DNA of 64,000 nt, taken from Magnolia sinica. Lineage: Eukaryota > Streptophyta > Magnoliopsida > Magnoliales > Magnoliaceae. The stretch covers positions 66,674,001 through 66,738,000 of the forward strand of contig NC_080588.1 of assembly GCF_029962835.1 (NCBI RefSeq), read 5' to 3'. The stretch's first letter is position 1; the number at the start of each line of letters is the position of its first letter. The translations under genes and the position numbers were made by a program. Shown here in pieces: positions 50,071-58,300 of this stretch. Below the pieces are notes generated by a model. It had not been told where the DNA came from, searched no databases, and saw nothing but the letters and a program-made list of their open reading frames with translations.

Positions 50071-50439
50071 CATATACACTTTAATATTTAATATATTTAT
50101 TAATCGAGCCGAGTTGAGCTCGAGTTCGAGCTTCGAGTCGAGTTGAGTTCGAGTTGAAATGCCCCCTGGTCGAACTTGGCTTGAACTCAACTTGAGCTTC
50201 AAATAATTAGCTTGGCTAGGCTCAAATCAGCCATTCAAGCCGAGTCAATCCGAGCTGACTCGAGCCGAGTCGAGCGAGCTTTTCGAGCTAGCTTGACTCG
50301 TGAACAACCCTAACAGTGACAGACAAAAGGCCAAATCAAGAATGGATTAGACAATTCAGATCAAACGAATAGACTGTCCAAGCAAACCAATTCAACTAGG
50401 AGCATGATATAGTGCTATGAGAGCACTAGAGCATTTCTC
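48964..50439. mobile_element. TIR MITE inside the Pack-CACTA, split by a hAT
   Basis: The left end GAGAAATGCTCCAGTGCTC and right end GAGCACTAGAGCATTTCTC are inverted copies. Flanks are TGACATAAA (48955-48963) and TAACATAAA (50440-50448), a 9-bp duplication with one mismatch that suggests a MULE-type element. Without the hAT insertion and one duplicated octamer it would be about 456 bp. Confidence 0.7.
49301..50312. mobile_element. Non-autonomous hAT element with 8-bp TSD
   Basis: It begins TAGAGGTGGGCATCGAGCCG and ends GTGAACAACCCTA (reversed, TAGGGTTGTTCACGAGTC). ACAGTGAC is duplicated exactly at 49293-49300 and 50313-50320, the 8-bp size of hAT transposition. The ends are rich in GAGTCGAGC/GAGCTCGAG words. 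A (TA)n run lies at 50006-50068. There is no transposase. Confidence 0.85.
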
Positions 50440-50661
50440 TAACATAAAATAATGTTTTGATACATCTTTCCACTTCAATCAAACTAATGCAAGTTTTAGT
50501 CAACTTTTTCAAGTAAAAAACTACCAATAGAAGTTAACTACAATGTTCCCTTTTCCTTTCTTTTTTACTTTCCTTTCTCACCAGTCCATTAAGATTCAAA
50601 CTGTAAGGTGTTTCCTGGGTTTCCATGATTATTTTTATTTTTATTTTTCTAATTCTTGTAG

Positions 50662-51222
50662 GGTGGAATATCAAATGGTGAAATGATAACCATGAGGATA
50701 GCTTTCAAGCCTACTTCTACAATTGCAGCAAGTTGGACTCCCTGATAGAACACTAGTACATTCAGCATGGATTGAAAAGGGAACACTATGTCAGTCTAAC
50801 AGCTAAATTTTTTTTATTTTTCTTATCGGACTTGTTATGCGACACTTGCAGAGGAAACAACATACAGTGACCAGATACCGACATGAGACTGAACTCATTG
50901 CACGAGGACGCCATGATCCTTGTGTGGTCCCTCGAGGTCTATTCAGAAACTTCCTTCACAAGGAAAGTCCCCCCTATCATTCAATCTGTCATTTGCTTTC
51001 TTAGTCTACATTTAACCTACTTAAACATCATGGAAGAAGATTCATGTTAACAATTGCTTGCTGGTGTTGCAGGTGTGCCGATGGTGGAAGCCATGGTTGC
51101 TTTGGTTATTTTGGATCAACTGATGGTGCAGTATGCACAATGCCAGCTGCTACCCATCAACTCTTGCCTCCAAGAACCTGTGGAGGCACCAAAGCTTGAG
51201 GCGGCCATCCTTCCACTTTGAA
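50662..51222 (+). pseudogene. Captured 3' exons of chorismate synthase
   Basis: Three exon pieces: 50662-50725 (GGISNGEMITMRIAFKPTST), 50852-50936 (RHETELIARGRHDPCVV) and 51073-51222 (VPMVEAMVALVILDQL...LEAAILPL, then a stop). These are the C-terminal part of chorismate synthase, the last shikimate-pathway enzyme, with intron remnants between them and the natural stop codon retained. The first piece lacks a good GT donor, so normal splicing is doubtful. The N-terminal two thirds, including most FMN-binding residues, are absent, so no enzyme activity is expected. Confidence 0.75.
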
Positions 51223-51245
51223 AGGTGGGTTGCGAGATTTCTCTG

Positions 51246-51248
<3 letters not shown>

Positions 51249-51320
<72 letters not shown>
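51249..51320. repeat. (TA)n microsatellite
   Basis: About 70 bp of uninterrupted TA between the chorismate synthase and alpha-amylase fragments. Confidence 0.95.
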
Positions 51321-51322
<2 letters not shown>

Positions 51323-51533
51323 TACTTATTTCAGGAAAAAGAAAGCAGTGATAGAGGGAAGTGATGTTGTTGTACTATGATTTTGAGGACCGAGTTGTCT
51401 AATTTTGCTTAGTATGCAGTGAGAACAAATGAAATAAGGCGGGGAATGAAATGATATGTTGTAGGGCATATTGCTATATTGTTTAGTTGTGTTTTTTGTT
51501 TCCTAATTTTTTTTAATGCTTCAAAATTGCAGT

Positions 51534-51861
51534 TGTATCCCCAATGCATGCTATGGGCGAGCATGGACCTTTTTTCTTCTCTTGTAATGTTTATCTACCC
51601 ATCAATATTTCATCAAGATATGGAAACAAGAAAGAATTGAAGCAATTGATAACGGCATTGCATGATAAGGGAATCAAATGTGTTGCAAATATAGTCATTA
51701 ACCATAGATGCACCGAGAAGCAGGATGGCAGAGGGATATGTTGCATCTTTGAAGGTGGAACAGAAGACGACCGTCTCGACTGGGGCCCTTCTTTAATTTG
51801 CAGTGATGACACTGCCTATTCTGATGGATACAACTCCACTGCTCATGTCAAGTACTTTTAA
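51534..51861 (+). pseudogene. Captured alpha-amylase exon fragment
   Basis: After a TTGCAG acceptor the frame reads through [39 protein letters not shown] and [10 protein letters not shown], the N-terminal half of the GH13 catalytic barrel of plant alpha-amylase. The family motif D-I-V-I-N-H is changed to N-I-V-I-N-H. The frame ends at a stop (51859-51861) after about 105 residues, against roughly 400 for the enzyme. The other three catalytic regions (including the Asp nucleophile) are missing, so it is not functional. Confidence 0.75.
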
Positions 51862-52244
51862 CTTTGGGACATTCCAAAGAAACCTGTGAAAACAGGAAAC
51901 AAGTGGGAGTTTCGTAGAATTATAAGGTAACATCATCCACCTTTTTTAATGTTCAATTTATTTCAATAAATTTACCTGAAACATTGTCCAGTTGTTACTA
52001 TTTTAAGGTTTTAAATTTTTAGGCAATGTGTGGTTGTAATTTCACTGTTATGTCTCAGCCTTCGGAGCTTTTCAGAGTGATATTTTTATCTCGTTTTTTT
52101 TTTTTTTTTCGAAGTTGTGAAAACTTTGCAAGATTATGTGAAGTAAATTTTTATGCTTCTATTTAGGTTCTTTTGTGAATCAAATATGTATTTGCAAAAT
52201 GGTCTTGCTTGCACATCTTGATCATTAACTCTAAGCTTTCTGCA
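51862..52244. other. Junction sequence between alpha-amylase and TOR fragments
   Basis: An exon-like piece (LWDIPKKPVKTGNKWEFRRI in one frame, 51862-51925) ends at a GTAACATC donor-like site. The rest is T-rich intron-like sequence. I do not recognise the protein. Confidence 0.3.
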
Positions 52245-52245
52245 G

Positions 52246-52842
52246 ATTGTGGAGAAACTTCTAATTGCTGTTGTTGTAGATGCTGATGTTAGTGTTCGTC
52301 AGTCAGTCTTTCTATCTCTGCATGGAAATGGAGGTTTCAATGAATTTTTGGCACAGGCTGATAGTTTGAGTGCTATCTTTGTTGCTCTTAATGATGAGGT
52401 ATAATTTTTGGCACAACCTGCCAATAACTCTTCTATGAGCATTTGAACTTTTATCTTTATTTGAAAAATGTTTATGAACATAGGGGCATGTTCACTCTCT
52501 CTCTTTTTTTTTTTCTTCTTTTCCATGTCATGGGATTTTGATGTTCGAGAGTTTGCTATATCAGTTACTGGCAGATTGTCTGAAAAGAATCAAGCATATG
52601 TTCTGCCTGCACTTCGTCGCTATCTCATACAATTGTTGATGCATGTTGAGCAAAGGTAATCTGAAAGATATCTACTTGCCAATAATACTATTGATTTATG
52701 GGGAAATGGATGCCCTTTTATTTGTTTCACATCATTATCTTTGAAATATTCAAATCACAACTTTTCTCTTGCTATTTAAGCAGTGCAGATAGCAAATGCA
52801 GAGAAGAAAGTGCTAAACTCTTGGGCTGCCTAATTTGCAACC
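52246..52842 (+). pseudogene. TOR: Captured TOR kinase exons (HEAT-repeat region)
   Basis: Three exon pieces: 52246-52400 (EKLLIAVVVDADVSVRQSVF...FLAQADSLSAIFVALNDE, then GT), about 52536-52655 (FDVREFAISVTGRLSEKNQA, YVLPALRRYLIQLL) and about 52781-52842 (SADSKCREESAKLLGCLIC). They match the central HEAT-repeat region of the plant TARGET OF RAPAMYCIN protein, a PI3K-like kinase of roughly 2,400-2,500 residues. The kinase and FRB domains are absent. The second piece has lost a proper AG acceptor (TCATGG precedes GATTTTGATG). Confidence 0.75.
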
Positions 52843-52956
52843 TAATGTTGTATTAGACGTAATGGAAAATCAAAAGCAGCCTTCATATAAGGAGGTTAGT
52901 TTTTTCTAGTTGAATATTTAATACAGAATTGGCATTTTAGTGATGTCTCATTAGTA

Positions 52957-53375
52957 GGTTGCTGTCCTGCCGATGGGTAGCTATGATGCAATGATTATGC
53001 AGAAGCTTGCTGCCATGCAGCAGTTGGAATGTGAGCTTGAGGCCATCTCTGCCATTGATTACCGGGGAATTATGTTATTCCTAGTGAAGAAGTTCTTGCT
53101 GGATTGTATTGATTTAGTTTAATCGCTTCATTGAGGTTTGAGTTTAAATGTTGTTGGTGGTTATCTTCCTTTGGCAGGAACGTTTGGAGGATCTAGCAGG
53201 TAAAGATGCCCAAGAGAAATCTGATGCTGCTATAGAAACTCTTTTACAAGAGCTTCCAAATGAAAGAAATGTCAATAAAAGATCGGATGATTCAAAACAG
53301 ATACAGGAAAAGTCAAAGAAAAAGAAAAAGAGAGATTATAGTAGAGATAAGAATATAAATATTTGTGGAACCTAA
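52957..53375 (+). pseudogene. Captured fragment of an inactive UBP-like hydrolase
   Basis: Two pieces: 52957-53122 (VLPMGSYDAMIMQKLAAMQQ, LECELEAISAIDYRGIM) and 53179-53375 (ERLEDLAGKDAQEKSDAAIE, then a Lys-rich RSDDSKQIQEKSKKKKK tail and stop). The DYR..ML.LVK / LEDLA.KDA.EKSDAA order is that of plant proteins related to inactive ubiquitin carboxyl-terminal hydrolase 53/54. Only about 120 residues of a very long protein are present and no peptidase domain is included. The identification rests on remembered motifs. Confidence 0.6.
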
Positions 53376-53532
53376 TGTTGTGTAACAGTTTGATTGAGTT
53401 TGTTTTGAAAACTTTAAGTAGACTGTTGTTAACTATTTTGTTGGTGTTATGGCTTTCATGATTGATTGTTTCATGAGTGGATTGAATGAATGGATTAGTA
53501 GTTTAAATAAATATTTAAAAAAATTAAACATT

Positions 53533-53906
53533 TTTAGCCTCAATTTGTAACCGAGGCTTGGATTTAGCCTCGGTTGTTGAGAACCGAGGTTAAAAATAGA
53601 TTTAGCTTCGGTTGGAGGCAATTGAGGCTAACATTTGGATTTAGTCTCAGTTGGAAACAATGAAGGCTAAAATTTTGATTTAGCCTCATTTCATGAAAAC
53701 CGAAGCCAAAAAAGTTCTTTTAGTCTCACTTGAAGAACCGAGGCTACAAAAGTCATTTTAGCCTCGGTTGCTAAAACTGAGGCTAAAGCCTTTAGCCACA
53801 GGGGTTTCAACCTTGGTTTGGATAACTGAGGCAAAACTAAGGCTAAAGGCTTTAGCCTCAGTTTTTAACCTTTTTAACCACTGTTTTGAACCGTGGCTAA
53901 AGCCCC
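53533..53906. repeat. CACTA right subterminal repeat array
   Basis: Repeated TTTAGCCTCGGTTG / AACCGAGGCTAAAA units, the counterpart of the left array at 44905-45330, ending just before the terminal CTTATAGTG. Confidence 0.85.
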
Positions 53907-53923
53907 CTTTTCTTATAGTGATT

Positions 53924-54560
53924 AAGCATCTGCTAATTAAAATTCCAGGAAGCCGTGGAAGTTTTGGATCAATCTGATATTTGTTTGTTTGTTTTTTTTT
54001 TTTCTTTCATCCTAGTCCGGTGCAACCTCTTTAACAAGTTAGATGGCAAATAAGCACCATGATAGGCTCTAGGAAGCTTTCAACGGTAGAAATCATTATA
54101 CCCGCTACCTTCGTGTGCTGTGGTCCTAGCACGGGAAGTTAAGCGGGACAATCAGTTTAATCCATTTTTCCATATCATGATAGGACATGGGTAATTTGAT
54201 AAAATTAGTAAAATTAAGATATTTTTATAAAACATAAATTTTTAGATTTAATACTAAATTTTAGTGTTTAGTAACGACTTTATTAAGCAGGCCGACTTCC
54301 AGCACTTGACAGTACATATTTAGTACACAATGGATCTGTACTTAAATTAATTTAAGATTTTTTTTCATCCAGTTTACCTAAGGCACACTCAACAATTACC
54401 AATGAATATGATTGCTCAACTAATCAAATTAATTTCTATACTTTATTGAATTAGAGAAGGTGGATTACTATTTAATGTGTTCAGTATTTGTTAATGTATG
54501 CGACGGTAGAATTTCTTAGTGCTTGCGTATCAAGTGTCGAACGAAACTAGAGTATCAAAT
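53924..54560. other. Right part of interrupted foldback MITE and CAD-B upstream DNA
   Basis: From 53924 to about 54190 the sequence completes the foldback MITE broken by the Pack-CACTA (GGAAGTTTTGGATCAATCTG, GTGGTCC and CCATATCATGATAGG words). The remaining 350 bp are AT-rich with no recognised gene or element. Confidence 0.5.
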
Positions 54561-54581
54561 AACTGTCCTTAACGTCAGTAA

Positions 54582-54635
54582 TGACGTCAGGAGACGGAAA
54601 CAAAACTACTTCCGGCCATCTGGCTCTGTATATAA
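54582..54635 (+). promoter_or_regulatory. CAD-B core promoter: TGACGTCA and TATA box
   Basis: TGACGTCA, a palindromic bZIP (TGA/CRE-type) site, lies at 54582-54589. TATATAA is at 54629-54635, about 130 bp upstream of the ATG. The sequence after the TATA box (GGAGTGCCTCTCTTCAGGTC) matches CAD-A. The bZIP site is not at the same place in CAD-A, which has a G-box instead. Confidence 0.55.
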
Positions 54636-54669
54636 GGAGTGCCTCTCTTCAGGTCTCATAGCCACACAC

Positions 54670-54671
<2 letters not shown>

Positions 54672-54739
<68 letters not shown>
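54672..54739. repeat. (CT)n(CA)n in the CAD-B leader
   Basis: About 33 bp of CT followed by about 35 bp of CA/AC lie between the TATA box and the start codon. CAD-A has only scattered CTCTCT at the same place. Confidence 0.9.
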
Positions 54740-54740
<1 letters not shown>

Positions 54741-54765
54741 CGTCTTCGTAAGTAAGAAAATAGAA

Positions 54766-55186
54766 ATGTCGAAATCTCCAGAGGAAGAACACCCTCAAAA
54801 GGCATTTGGGTGGGCTGCAAAAGACTCTTCTGGAGTTCTCTCTCCTTTCAAATTCTCTAGAAGGTCACACTCCTATTCCTTTTTTACTTTTCTTTTCTTT
54901 TGAAATGAGACGTTTCTCTTTATTTTCTTTGGATTTTTTCTTTCTTTCTTTTGGTGGGTATCTTTGCTGTTTTCTACACTGTGGTTTGTATCAACCTCTC
55001 TCTCTCTTCTTGATTTTTCTGGAACCCTCGTTTCTTTTGTGAGTGTTGTTATTGCAATGAGATCTTTCTTTTTATTTTCTTTGTATTTTTCCGTATTTTC
55101 TATTCTTTCTCTTATTGCAACGAGATCTTTCTTTTTATTTTCTTTGTAATTTTTTCTTATTTTGGTAGTTTTTTTTGGTATTTTCT

Positions 55187-55225
<39 letters not shown>

Positions 55226-55293
55226 GCGATTGTTATGGACCTCTCGCAGCATCTCTTCTTTTCTTTTCTTGTATTTTTAATGCAACGAGATCT

Positions 55294-55350
<57 letters not shown>

Positions 55351-58300
55351 TGATTTTCCTGGCACCCTCTCTCTCTCTTCTTGAATTTTCTGTTACCTTC
55401 TTTTATTTTCTTTTGTATCTATTTTCTTTTGTATCTGGTTTTAATGCAGAGTTTTCTTTTGAATTTTTTTCTTTTTCTTTTTGTTGGGTGTTTTTGGTGT
55501 TTTACATTCTATAATTTGTGATCGATTCGTACTAATATGAATTCTTGTTTATTTTAATTGAAACAATACAAGTAATAGAAAGGAGTAATTTCTAGAAATA
55601 TGTAACGTGAAGTAAGGAGTGAAATCATGATTCGGAAATGACGATAAATGGACCATAATCAAGTGTGGCGCGCACGTGCATTAAAACTCGCGCACACGCC
55701 CTACATATGCCAGCCCAACATGGCACAATAGATCAGAGATCCAAACCATCCACCAGAACTAACTCTACTCTAAGAATCATAATGCTCCATGGTTGGGTGG
55801 GCCACACTTTTCAAAACAAATGCAGAGCTCTGGAAATTTTGGGTGAAGCCTTTTAACCCATACACCTCTTTAAATATTGGGGCCCACATGATTAGTGGAC
55901 CAGATTTTACTTTTGGAAAGTATGTACAAGGTCGGACCAACCAATGGATGGATTGGATCTCGCACCCACATGCCATGCTTTATTGCACACGCGTGTGCAC
56001 TTAGAAAACCGTTGGATGTATATGAAGGGCATTTTGGTCGACCTCTAACCATCGTTGGCGCTAATGTGGAGGAGAGGATTGCCTGTTACCCGGTAATATG
56101 TGGGGCCCAGATAGATGTAAGTGACAAATCTACTCCGTCCATCTGTTTTGAAAGACCAAAACAAGACAGGATTCTAAAAATCAGGCAGACCCAAAACTCA
56201 TATGGCCCATACCACAAGAAACATGAAACAGTGGCGATTGAACGCCGGGGGTGACAGAAGTTTTGTATCAAAATGATATTAGTTCCTACAGTTTATCCGA
56301 GTGGTAGTAACCTTATGAACGGTTTGGATGGTATATAAACATCATGGCCAGCTCCAACAAGGTTTCAACGGAAGACGTTTTCTGTTCCCCACTGTTTCCT
56401 GAGTTTTTCAAAACAGATGGACAGAGTAGATAAATCATCCCTGGAACAGGTATATCCATGTCCCGGGTCACAGACTATTAAGTTAAAATAAAATAAAATA
56501 ATAAAATAATAAAATAAAAAGAAGGCCGGCTGGACGTATGGTCTCAAAACATGCAGCAGATCCAAATCTCAGGTGGATCTGCTTCATTTTTAGACCAATG
56601 AATGGTCAGGACAATGGACACGTGTCCACATATGGAGGATGGGCCCGCCTTGCGAAGGGTCAAGACAATGGACACGTGTCCGATTTCTTGTGCGAGGGTG
56701 AGTTGATGGTTAAAAGATAATGCATGCTAACGATCGACTTTTAAATAGAAAATATTTTGATCTGAGTTGTGATGTGTTTGTAGGGCGAACGGCGAGGATG
56801 ATGTAACGCTCAAGATACTCTACTGCGGCATCTGCCATTCGGACCTTCACGCCGTTAAGAACGATTGGGGAAATTCCATCTACCCTTTGCTCCCAGTGTA
56901 AGACTGTCTTAACGCCGTTATGTATTGTTTCTGGAAAGGGAACATGAAATGACGAGGCCCACTCACTTCGAACATGATCTGACCCGTTAAATAGGGTCTG
57001 GATGGTCCCATTAAAAAGGACCTGATAAAACCAAAAATGACCTTTTCTACTGTAGATAATTCGAAAGGTGAGCCCATGAATGGCTTAGATATTTCACATG
57101 CGTGCTTCGTTAGCGCATGTGAACTGGCCCTTTTCGACCCTGTCCTTTATAAGCAAGCACATGTTCACATGTATTGAATACATCCATGCCGTCCATCCGT
57201 ATTCGAAGCTTACGTTCTGTCTCCTCGTGGGGCCCACTGTGATGTATGTGACTACATCCATGCTGTCTATCCGTATTCAAAGCTAATTTTAGGGCATAAT
57301 CTAAAAAATGAAGCAGATATAAATCCCATATGAACCATGGTACAGGAAACTATGGTGATTAACCGTTAAAAACTTCTTGTGAGCCACAAAAGCTTTGGAT
57401 AAGATGATATTTGTGAGGTCTCTACATTCAGGTGTTTATGACCTCATTAACAGGTTGGATGGCAAATAAACATTCCAGGGGAATACATGAAGCTTTTAGT
57501 GGTGGGGATTCAATCACGATGTTTTCTGTGGTGTGGTCCACATAAGATTTGAGTAAGCTTCATTTTTAGGATCATGCCCTAAATGCGCTGTCGAAATGGT
57601 TGGTCAGTGAGGATTTAAGTATCATACACCACCCTGGATCCTACAGTCAGGGTCCACGGGAACTGATCAGGTGAGGCCCGGGATCCACCTGAGTGCGAGG
57701 GACCATGACTGTAGGGCCCACTGTGATGGATGTTACAACATCTACGCTGTCCATTTATATTCCAAGCTCATTTTAGAGCATGATCCAAAAAATGGATCAG
57801 TTACAAATCTCATTTTAGAGCATGATCCATACTAATGGAAACAGTGGTGGTTGTCCATTAAAAACTTCTTATGAGCCACAAAAGCTTTGTATCAAGATGA
57901 TAGTTGTGTGGTCTCTTAATCTAGGCGTTTGTGACCTTATCAACATGTTAGATGAAAAATAAACACTCCAGTGGAATTTATAAAGTTTTTAATGGTGAGG
58001 ATTCAATCACTACCGTTTCCTTTGGTGTGGTCCACCTAAGACTTGAGTCAGCTTTATTTTTGGGATCATACCTAATATAAGCTTCCAAAATGGTTGGATG
58101 GTGTGGATTTAAGGCACATACATCACTATGAGCCCCACGGTCAAGAGTCCCACTTGCCTCGGTGGATCCGGGTATCACCTGATCCGTTCCCGGAGCCGAC
58201 CTATGTGGTGTGGTGACATCACCAGGTTATGTGGCCCCACCATGATGTACGGTATACCGTCACAACCTGACGAGTGAAACTCGATGTTACTCCCTTCATC

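Larger units (their letters stand above)
44886..53920 (+). mobile_element. Pack-CACTA element carrying host gene fragments
   Basis: The element starts CACTACAAGAAAATAGG and ends TTTTCTTATAGTG, which is CACTATAAGAAAA when reversed. ATT is duplicated at 44883-44885 and 53921-53923. Removing the element restores a continuous foldback MITE (GGATT then AAGCATCTG). Both ends carry arrays of TTTTAGCCTCGGTT / AACCGAGGCTAAAA subterminal repeats, as CACTA elements do. No transposase is visible, so mobility would need a partner. Inside are exon pieces of an AHK5-like kinase, chorismate synthase, alpha-amylase, TOR and a UBP-like hydrolase, plus nested insertions. At 9,035 bp it is large for a non-autonomous element. 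It has no long open frame. Confidence 0.88.

Noticed and set aside
51544..51861. Alpha-amylase reading frame as a functional small gene
   Set aside because: It lacks most of the catalytic barrel, has a changed active-site motif and sits among other captured exon fragments.
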